From assembly GCF_963082655.1 (NCBI RefSeq), contig NC_081552.1:65236589-65300588 (forward strand): a stretch of DNA of 64,000 nucleotides. The letters are read 5' to 3'. Shown here piece after piece: positions 34,764-45,603 of this stretch (position 1 is the stretch's first letter; each line of letters opens with the position of its first letter). The position numbers and the translations under genes were made by a program. This DNA comes from Stomoxys calcitrans. Taxonomy: Eukaryota; Arthropoda; Insecta; Diptera; Muscidae. A model generated the notes under the pieces. The model was not told the origin of the DNA and made no database searches. It worked only from the letters and a program-made list of their open reading frames with translations.

Positions 34764-35663
34764 TAGGTTGCCTAAAAAGTAATTGCAGATTTTTTAAAAG
34801 AAAGTAAATGCATTTTTAATAAAACTTAGAATGAATTTGAATCAAATATATAATTGCCATTTTGTTCGATAACCTTTTGCCATCTTCCTGGCAAATTTAG
34901 TATTCCACGCTCATAAAACTTCTGGCCTTTATCTGCAAAAAACTGAACCAAGTGCGATTTTATAGCCTCATCATTGCCGAAAGTTTTACCATTTAAGGAG
35001 TTCTGCAAAGATCGAAATAAATGGTAGTCTGATGGTGCAAGGTCAGGGCTATATTGTGGATGCATCAAAAGTTCCCAGCCAAGCTCACTCAGTTTTTGGC
35101 GAGTGACCAAAAATGTGTGCGGTCTAGCGTTGTCCTGGTGGAATATGACACCTTTACGATTGATCAATTCTGCTCGCTTCTCCTTGATGGCTGTATTCAA
35201 TTTGTCCAATTGTTGACAGTAAACATCCGAATTAATCGTTTGGTTCCTTGGAAGCAGCACAAAATATACCACACCCCTCCAATCCCAACAAACAGACAGC
35301 ATAACCTTCTTTTGGTGGATATCAGCCTTTGAAGTGGTTTGAGCTGGTTCACCATGCTTGGACCATGATCGTTTTCGACTAACGTTGTTGTAAACAATCC
35401 ATTTTTCATCTCCAGTTATGATTCGTGTTAAAAACGGATCGAATTCATTGCGTTTAAGGTGCATATCATAAGCGTTGATTCGGTTTGTTAAATGAATTTC
35501 TTTCAATACATGTGGTACCCATATTAAAATTGACGCCAAACAAACAAATGTAAGCAAAATTTCTGATAAGAATGCAATTACAGAGTCACAAGCCGTTGAA
35601 AAAATTTGTCAACGCCGACTATATTACTACTATATTACCGACAATTACTTTTTGGGCAACCCA
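34764..35663 (-). mobile_element. mariner element 1, internally deleted
   Basis: The terminal inverted repeats are GGTTGCCTAAAAAGTAATTG at the left and, reading inward from the right, GGGTTGCCCAAAAAGTAATT. Both ends border TA. At about 0.9 kb it is shorter than the usual 1.2-1.3 kb because the region encoding the N-terminal DNA-binding part is missing. The right end lies about 30 bp beyond the poly(A) signal of the candidate exon at 35728-35862. Confidence 0.85.
34829..35521 (-). pseudogene. mariner transposase, catalytic part, N-terminus deleted
   Basis: Similarity to mariner transposases begins at WVPHVL and runs without a stop to the natural C-terminus. The three catalytic aspartates are all present: TGDEKW (residue 50 of the open frame from 35557), HQDN (142) and PSDYH (177). 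The 34 residues between the last two give the D,D34D signature of mariner. The helix-turn-helix DNA-binding half is absent and residues before WVPHVL are read-through from the 5' region. The protein could fold as a catalytic domain but should not bind the TIRs by itself. The paired copy at 57016-57600 shares the deletion. Confidence 0.85.
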
Positions 35664-35727
35664 TAGAAGCAAATTATTTGTACAATATAAAATTTATTTA
35701 TAGTCGTGATTTTGTTTTTCCCTAAAT

Positions 35728-35862
35728 TTACTTGCACTTGCGTCCATTCACACACGCACACTGACCATTGATGCAGTGGCCTTTGGTAGAATGCATGTGG
35801 TTTGCAGTTTTGTGGCCACCATTTTGTATATGTTTATTTGGTGGAGCGAGATTTATGATTAT
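35728..35862 (-). CDS. Candidate terminal exon of a small secreted four-cysteine peptide
   Basis: On the minus strand a good acceptor (TTTTATTATTTTGCAG, with a TTAAT branch-like site upstream) ends at 35863. A 44-codon frame then runs to TAA at 35728-35730, and AATAAA follows at 35693-35698. The first residues (IIINLA) could be the end of a signal peptide cleaved after Ala. The remainder is short, basic and histidine-rich and ends with four cysteines spaced C-x4-C-x-C-x5-C. It includes a GHC-x4-C segment that fits the gamma-core of cysteine-stabilised defence or toxin-like peptides, but the CxxxC helix half of a classical CS-alpha-beta fold is not visible. No upstream exon is identified; C/D elements occupy the presumed intron. 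Function unknown. Confidence 0.4.
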   Translation of the reverse strand: MIINLAPPNKHIQNGGHKTANHMHSTKGHCINGQCACVNGRKCK

Positions 35863-35994
35863 CTGCAAAATAATAAAATTAACGTAGATGTGGTCGAAAT
35901 AGCAAACAACAATAAATTGTTGATTGTAGCCAAAAGTTTTTATAGCTTTCTCATACAATATTTTTCTCCTTTATATAACAACCGTAAGGAAAGA

Positions 35995-36596
35995 CAAAAA
36001 TCGACTGGAGCAGACTGATTAATATCCTACTCCACCAAGTCTACGTACTACATATAGATATAGAACTTATCTCCAAATTTAGCATATCTATTGAAATACC
36101 GATCGACTCAGAATCACTTTCTGATTCGATTTAGCTATGTCCGTCTACCTATGGTAATTTGTGTACAGACTACAGGTCGAAAGTTTCACCCGATCGTCTT
36201 CAAATTTGGCACATGCAATTTTTTTGGCATAGAGACGAAACCTATTGAAATTGGAAAAAATCGGTTCAGATTTGGATATAGCTCTCATGTTCATTTGTTA
36301 ACCGATACTCTCGAAATTTGTCAGATGACTCTCGACATTTCTAGTGACATTCTCAGAAATCTGTTCGGATTTATATATAGCTCTTATATATATTATATAT
36401 CGTCCAATTTTTACTTGAATAGCCAAAGACAGCGCACTTTTTGACTCATCTTCCCAAAATTTTTTAAAACTCTTTCCTCAACGACTACCACAATATTTAA
36501 GACCAAACGTCTTAATCGGTTGGTTAAACGTCGAAATCGGTTAGGATTAAGATATAGCTCCCATGTATATGTTTGACCGATTTTTATACAAATAAA
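35995..36596. mobile_element. C 5' end (+) fused to C/D array (-)
   Basis: About 100 bp match the C 5' end forward (CTCCACCAAGTCTACGTA). At about 36096 the sequence switches to the reverse complement of the C/D 3' module (ATACCGATCGACTCAGAATC), then inverted units (GGTTCAGATTTGGATATAGC). The microsatellite has nearly gone. Both parts are decayed. Confidence 0.6.
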
Positions 36597-37135
36597 AACT
36601 AGCTGAATTTGGAATGTTGGAATTTGGAAATTTCTGCCTAATTTCAGTTGAAAATGTATTCCAATTTTTCTGTGGATTTTTCTACTCTCAAATACCGCTT
36701 ATTTCAACCCTTGTAGGTAAAAGTCCTGTTTAAAGGTGTGGTGGATTCCCAGAGACTTGGTCTCAAAAGTGGAAAACAATTTTGTGCTCTACTCTCAAAG
36801 ACCTTTAATTTAAGATCCATTCTGCCATGGTCGGTCAATGAGTCCGATTTGAAGGGTTTTTTTTTTGGGTGTGAGTATCAGATTCAATTTCAATTCTCAA
36901 ATACCATTAATTTGATACCCTTATTGTAGTGATTGGTCTATAAATCCCTTTAGCTGGTTTTGGGGGTGGGCGGCCCTCCTAGGCACCCCACCTCAGATTC
37001 TGAAAACAAATTTTTGATTTTAGGTTAATGTAAGTGTACCAACAAAATTTCGCTTAAATCGCCCTACCCATCTCCGAGATCTCGTGCTTCTGAAAATTAT
37101 TGGTAAGGCCCGTCTTAAGTGGAATAGTTAAAAAG
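36597..37135 (+). repeat. E-type repeat
   Basis: It starts ACTAGCTGAATTTGG, follows the 7866-8404 copy closely (GGTGTGGTGGATTCCCAGAG), and ends with the ATTTCGCTTAAATCGC part shared with 48349-48465 and 19185-19460. Confidence 0.6.
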
Positions 37136-37500
37136 TAATACCGCAAACAACCGCAACGTAGTCATAACGAATTTAAATTCTGTGTGGTCAATACTGACCA
37201 CTCTGCCCTATTTCTGTTCATGTTGGCTTCTCCAAATTAGTGCCATTTACTGGCTGTTTTCAATTGGATCAGCTAAATCCATTTGAAAACAGTCTTTGAA
37301 AGAATTCAGTAGATGGCGCTTGCTTAAACGTTAGTGCCACTACTCGCTTGGAGTGGCTTAACGACTATAACATTGATCATCATGGTGTAGTTGTTTATAA
37401 ATGACTATTAAATAGCCATCATTAATTCTATTTTTAAATAAAATCAAATTGCCATATTTTCTGTGATTAAGAACTAATTTGTCTGTCTATGTGTTTGTAA
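37136..37500. repeat. Unclassified repeat G, copy 1
   Basis: At least 37350-37460 occurs inverted at 61401-61543, including ATGATGATCAATGTTATA read on the other strand and a CTCCAAGCGAGTAG segment. No terminal repeats or coding sequence are visible, and the edges are uncertain. Confidence 0.5.
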
Positions 37501-37504
37501 CTAT

Positions 37505-38276
37505 GTACAACTTTTGAACAAAAAGGTGTTGCCCGGCAACACGTCGTTTGGTCTTGTCTATCGATGAGCTAAAAATGGTTGCAGCCTTAATGTTAAGGTT
37601 TGCAACTCCTGCTATCACGCTGACCGTCATAATTTGGGAGCTATATCGATGGGTTTTAGATGGGTTTATAAATAATCTGTATAAAATCTCGAGCAAATAT
37701 GTTCAAACTGTAATAACTACGGTTGACAAATGACAACATCATATCAAATTACCCAAAATCTGACGAAGATATATATGGGAGCTATATCTAAATCTGAACC
37801 CATTTCCACCAAACTCTATAGATATTGTGGTAGTCGTAGAGGAAAGCCTTGTGGAGATTTTTGGAAAGATAGGTCTATAATTGTGCTTGCTGTGGCTCTT
37901 AAATGGCAGCTTAATATAAATCTGAAGTGATTTCTATGAAGGAGTCATAAGAAAATCTTTCCTGCCAAATATCGAGTGAATCGGTTATCAAATGAGCACT
38001 TAAATGCAATATTTTTCAAAATTGAACGAATAATGTATGGGAGCTATATGTAAATCTATACCGATTCCGACTAAACTCTATATGTAACGTGGTATACGTG
38101 GATGTAAATGCGCTTACAGTGGCTTTAAAACTGAAAATCGGGCGATATACATATAAGGAAGTTATATCTAAATCTGAACCAATTTCAATGAAATTCACCA
38201 GTTATATTAAGAGTCAAGATAAAGTCCTTCTTGCCAATCGAGAGAATCGGCTAACAAATGAGCACTTGATAACAAT
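37505..38276 (+). mobile_element. Helentron-like element D, 5' end intact, 3' end lost
   Basis: The near-perfect palindrome GTGTTGCCCGGCAACAC is at 37526-37542. A leader with TCTATCGATGAGCTAAAAAT follows, then about three units with ATATATATGGGAGCTATATC. It stops at an E start (ACTAGCAGAACCGGG), so the GTCY tract and 3' hairpin are missing. Confidence 0.68.
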
Positions 38277-38932
38277 ACTAGCAGAACCGGGCCCGCTCCA
38301 CTGCGCCTTTGAGCCACTGTAGCCTAGGTCCCTTATCATTGAGTTAAAACTTGAATCGGAAAGCACTCATTGATGTGTTAGAAGTTTGCCTCTGCTCGGT
38401 TCATGGTTAAAACTTTACTCTACTCCCAAATGCCTTTCTTGTGAGCCCTATATTACTACCTTGTTAAATATTTCCTGTTTACGGAGTATATCGGGGGTTA
38501 ATTGGCCATTCAGACACTTGACCCTTCAAGTACATTTAAGCTTTGTGCTCCACTTTCAAATATATTTTATATGAGTCCCATATTGACACGATAGGTAAAT
38601 AAGTTCTGATTGAGGGTGGAGTGGACCCCAGGGTCTTTCCCCCATAAATGAGTATCAATTTCGTATCCTACTCGCAAATGGCTGTTATATAAGTCACATA
38701 TTGCAATGGTCGGTAAATACGTCCAATTAGGAAGGTATTTTGGGGTGGGACGACCACGGGATCTTTCGTTTGAGCCCTATATTGTCGTGATTTGTATCCA
38801 TTTGGCGGGTTTTGGGTGGCCCCCGGGGCACCCGACCCCAACAATGCCATGTAATGTTTTAGTTGACTGTAAGAGTGCACAAAATTTCGAACGAATCGCA
38901 TTAACAATCCCGAGATCTGATTTTTATACCCT
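38277..38932 (+). repeat. E-type repeat with embedded calyptrate repeat segment
   Basis: The start ACTAGCAGAACCGGGCCCG is followed at about 38328-38398 by the same CCCTTATCATTGAG and GAATCGGAAAGCACTCATTG block seen near 25080-25120. Ordinary E units come after. This suggests the dipteran tail repeat and the E start belong to one composite. Confidence 0.5.
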
Positions 38933-40080
38933 AACTAATTTCGTCATTCTGTTTGTAACTACTCGGAATATTCGTCTGAGACCCCATAAAGTACATATAT
39001 TCTTGATCGCCGCGTCATTTTATGTCGATCTAGCCATGTCCGTCAGTCTTTCCGTCCGACCGTCCGTCTGTCGAAAGCACGCTAACTTCCGAAGGAGTAA
39101 AGCTAGCCGCTTGAAATTTTGCAAAAATACTTCTAATCAGTGTAGGTCGGTTGGGATTGTAAAAGGACCATATCGGTCCATGTTTCGATATAGCTGCCAT
39201 ATAAACCGATCTTGGGTCTTGACTTCTTGAGCCTCTAGAGTGCGCAATACTTATCCGATTGGAATGAAATTTTCACGACGTGTTTTGTTATGGTATCCAA
39301 CAACTGTGCCAAGTATGGTTCAAATCGGTCAATAACCTGATATAGCTGTCATATAAACCGATCTTGGGTCTTGACTTCTTGAGCCTCTAGAGGGCGCAAT
39401 TCTCATTCGACTTGAATGAATTTTTAAACGAAGTATTTGGTTATGATATCCAACAACTGTGCCAAGTATGGTTCAAATCGGCTCATAAACTGATATAGCT
39501 GTCATATAAACCGATCTGGGGACTTGACTTCTTCAGCTTCCAGAGGGCGCAATTCCTGTCCGATTTGGCTGAAATTTTGCATGACGTATTTTATTTTTAC
39601 TTTCAACAACTGTTGCAAATAAGGTTCAAATCGGTTCATAACCTGATATTGCTGCAATATAAACCGATCTGGGATCTTGACTTCTTGAGCCTCTAGAGGT
39701 CGATTGAGCCTTATGCGATATGCCTGAAATTTTGTACGACGGATCCTCTCATGACCATCAACATACGTGTTTATTATGGTCTGAATCTGTCTATAGCCCG
39801 ATACAGATCCCATATAAATCGATCTCTCTATTTTACTTCTTGAGGCCCCAAAGGGCGCAATTCTTATTCGAATTGGCTGACATTTTACACAGGTCTCCAA
39901 CATATAATATAATAGTGGTCCAAACCGAACCATACCTTGATATCGCTCTAATAGCAGAGCACATCTTTTCTTATATCCTTTTTTGCCTAAGAAGAGATGC
40001 CGGGAAAAGAACTCGACAAATGCGATCCATGGTGGAGGGTATATAAGATTCGGCCGGCCGAACTTAGCACGCTTTTATTT
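38933..40080 (-). mobile_element. Helentron-like element A lacking its 3' hairpin
   Basis: The 3' end reads TATACCCTAACTAATTTCG. The roughly 22 bp that normally form the second arm and loop (CCACCATAAGATGGGGGGTA region) are deleted. The rest of the element, with three to four units, is normal. Its 5' palindrome is TTCGGCCGGCCGAA, having lost the central G. Confidence 0.78.
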
Positions 40081-40085
40081 TAATT

Positions 40086-40341
40086 TTTATATCCTGCACC
40101 ACCACTGTGGTACAGGGTATTATAGATTTGTGCATTTGTTTGCAACGCTAAGCAGTAGAAGAGCTAGACACATTGATAAGTATACCGATCGACTCAGAAT
40201 CACTTTCTGATTCGATTTAGCCATGTCCGCCTGTCCATGTATTATTGTAATCAAAGTGCAGGTCGTATTTGTTGTCCGATTGTCAAGAAATTTTTCTCAA
40301 GTCACTTTTTTGGTCCAAGGACAAACGCTATTAATTTAAAT
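40086..40341 (-). mobile_element. C/D-type 3' end
   Basis: It has the hairpin TATCCTGCACCACCACTGTG...CAGGGTATTATAG, then the inverted GCATTTGTTTGCAACGCTAA module, ACTCAGAATCACTTTCTGAT and a reduced microsatellite. It is cut off after about 250 bp by a B element. Confidence 0.6.
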
Positions 40342-41998
40342 AAGTAAAAAGGCGTTAAGTTCGGCCGGGCCGAACTTTGGATACCCACCACCAAGGGTAT
40401 ATATGTAAAATACCTATCATCAAAATCCAGTGCAAATTGCATACCTTATGTCATATAGCAGTTATGTCGAAATATGATCCGATTTGGATCAAATACTAAT
40501 AAGATCTGAACCATATATTGTACAGCATGGATGTCGAAAAGCCTAACATAAGTCAATGTGTCAAATTTCAGTTAAATCGAATTATAAATGCGTCTTTTTT
40601 GAGGCCAAAACTTTAAATCGAGATATCGGTCTATATGGCAGCTATATCCAAATCTTGATCGATATGAGTGAAATTGAAGAAGGATGTCGAAGGGCCCAAC
40701 ACAACTCATTCTCCCAAATTGCGGCGACATCGGACAATAAATGCGCTTTTTCTTTTCCAAAACCTAAAACCAAGAGATCGGTCTATATGGCAGCTATATT
40801 CAAATCTTGACCGATCTGTGCCATAATGTAGAACTATGTCAAGGGGTTTAACCTTACTCAATGTTCCAAATTTCGGCAACATCGGACAATAAATGCGCCT
40901 TTTACGGGCCTAAAACCCTAAATCGGAGGATCGGTCTATACGACAGCTATATCCCGAACTGGACCGATCTGAGCCAAATTGACGAAGGATGACGAAGGGC
41001 CAAATATAACTCACTGTCCCAAATTTCGGCGGCATAGGATAATAAATGCGCCTTTTATGGGCAAAAAACCTTAAATCGAGAGATCGGTCTATATTGCAGC
41101 TATATCCAAATCTGAACCGATCTGGGCCAAATTAACGAAGGATGTCGAGGAGCCAAACGTAACTCACTGTCCCAAATTTCAGCAAAATCGGATGATAAAT
41201 GTGGCTTTTATGGGCCTAAGACTCTAAATCGGAGGATCGGTCTATATGGCAGCTATATCCAAATCTGGACCGATCTATTGCAAATTGATAAATGATGTCG
41301 AGGGGCCTAACACAACTCACTGTCTTAAATTTCAGTAAAATCGGATAATAAATGTGGCTTTTGTGGGCCTAAGACCCTAAATCGGAGGATCGGTCTATAT
41401 GGCAGCTATATGCAAATCTAAACCAATCTGAGCCAAATTTAAGAAGGATGTCGAAGGGCCTAAAACACAACTCACTGTCCCAAATTTGAACAAAATAAGA
41501 TAATAAATGTGGCTTTTATGGGCCTAAGACCCTAAATCTGAGGATCGGTCTATATGGCAGCTATATCCAAATCTGGACCGATCTGAGCCAAATTTAAGAA
41601 GGATGTCGAAGGGCCTAAAACACAACTCACCGTCCCAAATTTGAACAAAATCGGATAATAAATGTGGCTTTTAAGTGCCATAGACCCTAAATCGGCGGAT
41701 CGGTCTATATGGGGGCTATATCAAGATATAGTCCGATATAGCTCATCTTCGAACTTAACCTGCTTATGAACAAAAAAAGACTCTGTACAAAATTTCAGCT
41801 CAATATCTCCATTTTTGAAGACTGTAGCGTGATTTCAACAGACAGACGGACAGACGTACGGACATGTCTAGATCGTCTTAGATTTTTACGCTGATCAAGA
41901 ATATATATACTTTATAGGGTCGGAAATGGATATTTCGATGTGTTGCAAACGGAATGACAAAATGAATATACCCCTATCCGTCGGTGGTGGGTATAAAA
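40342..41998 (+). mobile_element. Helentron-like element B, complete, sibling of the 28.5-kb copy
   Basis: It has intact ends, about ten units and a full 3' module (GACAGACGTACGGACATG tract, TATATATACTTTATAGGGTC core). Unit order and private variants (GTCATATAGCAGTTATGTCG leader, GACGAAGGGCCAAATATAAC) match 28490-30028. Confidence 0.82.
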
Positions 41999-42489
41999 AA
42001 ACGGTTCAGATTTAGATATTGCTCCCATATATATCTTTCATCCGATATGTTTTCTAAAGGCTGTAGAAGCCACAATTTTCGTCCGATCTTTACAAAATTT
42101 GGCATTGGATATTTTATTTATGGTCTACATATGTGTGCAAAATCTCATAAAAATCGGTTTAGATTTAGATATAGCTCCAATATGTATTTTTTATCCGACA
42201 TGGACTTTTAAGGCAATAAAATCCACAATTTTAATCATATCTATGCAATATAGGGCGTGAGACGTTCTATTCCATGTCGGTATAGCTCCTATATAGTCTT
42301 TTATCCGACATGGTCTTTCAAAGATGTGGAAATCTAAATGTTTTGTCCTATGGTTGGAAAATCTTACATGGTTCTAAATTGCTATTTCAATTGGTATCCA
42401 AATTTAAATCTGACTAGATTTCGAGATACGTTCTATACGTATAGGGTATTATATAGTCGGCACCGCACGACGTTTGCCGTTCCTTACTG
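41999..42489 (-). mobile_element. Helentron-like element C, 5' half
   Basis: Inverted C units (CATATATATCTTTCATCCGA, GGCTGTAGAAGCCACAATTT) lead to the 5' end at the right (AGGGTATTATATAGTCGGCA, then GTTCCTTACTGG). Its palindrome is partly decayed. The 3' half is absent where B ends. Confidence 0.6.
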
Positions 42490-42749
42490 GTTAGATTTAT
42501 GTATTACAATCAAACGTACAAAATGGCACTTTCCTTGTGTATTGAACTGGAGCTCAGAAATTCGGGATACAGTTAAACTTTGACAGTATGTATTGAGTGA
42601 CTAGAATATATTTCTGATATTCGTATATTGAACATTGAATTTTTATGGAGGACTCTGCAGTTACACTATTTGTAGACTTAGACAAAGAAACTAATAAACA
42701 AACAAACATTATTATTGTTATTTTCATAAATGTATTTATTTACAATTAA

Positions 42750-44547
42750 CATCCCAGTGGTCCGCTTCGTTAAGATATAGTCGTATCCCAATTTTGAGAG
42801 CTTAAGATCACTCTGTAATGATATTACCATTTTTACCTAAATACACGAATTAAAAACAAATCTTCTAGCCGCCCTATATTTAAATTCAAGGTGTACCCGA
42901 TTCCAAATTTTGAGTGCTTTAGCTCAATTAGTAGAGAATCTACCATATGTACCTAAATGTACGACTTAAAAAAAAAAAAACTTTCGATCGCCCGTTCCCG
43001 TTCGCTGTAGACAGAGATGGGCTCTTGTGTATTATTTTACACTTTCTGCTACAACAATGTACGAATTTTATATAGTTCATTTAGTCACCCTTCGTATTTT
43101 TCGTCGTTGTACCTACATGCCAAATTTCAGACCTCTGGCTCCAACTGTAAAGAAATTCTCAAATGGTACCGATTTTGCTACCAAAATGTTCGAATTTTAA
43201 ATTAATCATTTAGTCACCCTTCATATTTTTCCTCATTGTATCTACATGCCAAATTTCATACCTGTATACAGAAAGTACCAATGGTACCAATTTTGATACC
43301 AAAATTTTCTAATTTTGAATAGATCATTTTGTCACCCATATAATTTTTATACCCTCCACCATAGGATGGGGGTATACTAATTTCGTCATTCTGTTTGTAA
43401 CTACTCGAAATATTCGTCTGAGACCCCATAAAGTATATATATATTCTTGATCGTCGCGAAATTTTATGCCGATCTAGCCATGTCCGTCCGTCCGTCTGTC
43501 TGTCTGTCGAAAGCACGCTAACTTCCGAAGGAGTAGAGCTAGCCGCTTGAAATTTTGCACAAATACTTCTTATTAGTGTAGGTCGGTTGGTATTGTAAAT
43601 GGGCCATATCGGTCCATATTTTGATATAGCTGCCATATAAACCGATCTTGGGTCTCGACTTCTTGAACTTCTAGAAGGCGCAAATCTTATCCGATTGGAA
43701 TGAAATTTTGCACGACGTGTTTTGTTATGATATCTAACAAATGTGCCAAGTATGGTTCAAATCGGTTCATAACCTGATATAGCAGCCATATAAACCGATC
43801 TTGGGTCTTGACTTCTTGAGCCTCTAGAGGGCGCAATTATCGTCCGATTTAACTAAAATTTTGCACGTAGTGTTTTGGTATTACTTCAACAACTGTGCTA
43901 AGTATGATTCAAATCGGTTCATAATCTGGTATAGCTGTCATAAAAACCGATCTTGGATCTTGATGCTTGAGCCAAGTGATGGCGCAATTCTCATCCGATT
44001 TGGCTGAAATTTTGCATGAGGTGTTTTGTTATGACTTCCAATAACAGTGTTAGGTATGGCGTAAACCGATATAGAACCTGATATAGCTGCCATATAAACG
44101 GATGTCTTGACATCTCGAACCTCTAGAGGGCGCAATTCTCATCCGATTTGGCTGAAATTTTGTACAAGGCCCTCTCTCATGAGCATGAACATACGTGTCT
44201 AGTATGGTCTGATATAGCTTGATACAGCTCCCATATAAACCTAGCGCCCCTACAAGGCGCAATTCTTATCCGAATGAACTGAAATATTACACAATGACTT
44301 CTACAATGTCGATCAGCATTCAATTATGGTCCGAATCGGACTATAACTTGATATAGCTCCAATAGGACAACAGTTCTTATTCAATATTCAAATGCGATCA
44401 ATGGTGGAGGGTATATAAGATTCGGCCCGGCCGAACTTAGCACGCTCTTACTTGTTCCTAGTTGTACCTACATGCCAAATTACAGACCTGAAGCTATTTC
44501 AATAAAGAAAATACCAAAATATTCGAATTTTAAATATGTAGGTCGTT
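42750..44547. repeat. Unclassified tandem repeat F, split by an A element
   Basis: Units carry CATTTAGTCACCCTTC at 43078 and 43207 and CATTTTGTCACCC at 43325, about 120-130 bp apart, together with TACCTACATGCCAAATTTCA. The array resumes at 44457 (GTTGTACCTACATGCCAAAT) after the A insertion. The first 200 bp (42750-42960) are more diverged. Confidence 0.55.
43344..44456 (-). mobile_element. Helentron-like element A, variant subfamily, inserted in F
   Basis: Complete ends: TATACCCTCCACCATAGG at the left and ACGCTCTTACTTGTT at the right. Units near the 5' end and the leader (ACACAATGACTTCTACAATG) match the 26188 copy, defining a second A subfamily. The insertion point is T-rich F sequence (CATATAATTTTT). 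Confidence 0.8.
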
Positions 44548-45603
44548 TTGTCATTCCGTTTGCAACACATCGAAATTTCCATTTCCGACCCTATAAAGTA
44601 TATATATTCTTGATCACCGTAAAAATCTAAGACGATCTAGACATATCTGTCCGTCTGTCTGTTGAAATCACGCTACAGTCTTCAAAAATAGAGATATTGA
44701 GCTGAAACTTTGCACAGATTCTTTTTTTTTGTCCATAAGCAGGTTAAGTTCTAAGATGGGCAATATCGGACTATATCTTGATATAGCTCCCAATTAGACC
44801 GATCCGCCGATTTAGGGTCTTTGGCCCATAAAATCCGCACTTATTATCCGATTTTGCTGAAATTTGGGACAGTGAGTTGCGTTAGGCCCTTCGACATCCT
44901 TCGTTAATTTGCCCCAGATCGGTCCAAATTTGGATATAGCTGTCATATAGACCAATTCTCCGATTTAGGGTCGTAAGCCCATAAAAGCCACATATATTAT
45001 CCGATTTTGCTAAAGTTTGGGACAGTGAGTTGTCTTAGGCCCTTCAACATCTTTCTTCAATTTGGCCTTAATCGGATATAGCTGCCATATAAACCGATAT
45101 CGCCATGAAATGCTTTGGGTCCATAAAAGGCGCATTTATTGTCCGATGTTGCCGAAATTTTGGACGGAGAGTTAAGTTAAGCCCCTCCACATATTTGTGC
45201 AATTTGGTTCAGATCGATCAAGATTTGGATATAGCTGCCATATAGACCGATATCTCGACTTAAAGTCTTGGCCCCATAAAAAGCGCATTTATAATTCGAT
45301 ATCGCTGAAATTTGAAACAGTGACTTATGTTAGGCTTTTCGACATCTATGTTGTATATGGTTCAGATCGGTTTGTTTTTAGATATAGCTACTATAAAGAC
45401 CAATATTTTGTTATACACAGTTGAACAATGACTTGTACTTATTTGGTTTTGGCCCAAATCGGAACATATTTCGTTATAACTGCCAAGGGACATAATGTAT
45501 GCAATTTTCAACGGATTTTGATGAATGGAAATTTACATATATACCCGAGGTGGTGGGTATCCAAAGTTTGGCCCGGCCGAACTTAACGCCTTTTTACTTG
45601 TTT
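44548..45603 (-). mobile_element. Helentron-like element B, 3' hairpin missing
   Basis: It starts inside the 3' module (GTCATTCCGTTTGCAACACA), so the hairpin is lost at the junction with F. Core, tract, about five units and an intact 5' palindrome follow, ending CGCCTTTTTACTTGTTTTTT. Confidence 0.75.

Noticed and set aside
35776..36018. 80-residue plus-strand frame
   Set aside because: It is antisense to the better-supported candidate exon (splice site, cysteines, poly(A) signal) and runs into a C element.
36091..36444. 117-residue plus-strand frame
   Set aside because: It lies entirely in inverted C/D element units; no domain is seen and it follows the unit-frame effect.
38706..39230. 174-residue plus-strand frame
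   Set aside because: It crosses an E repeat and the 3' end of an A element with no recognisable protein.
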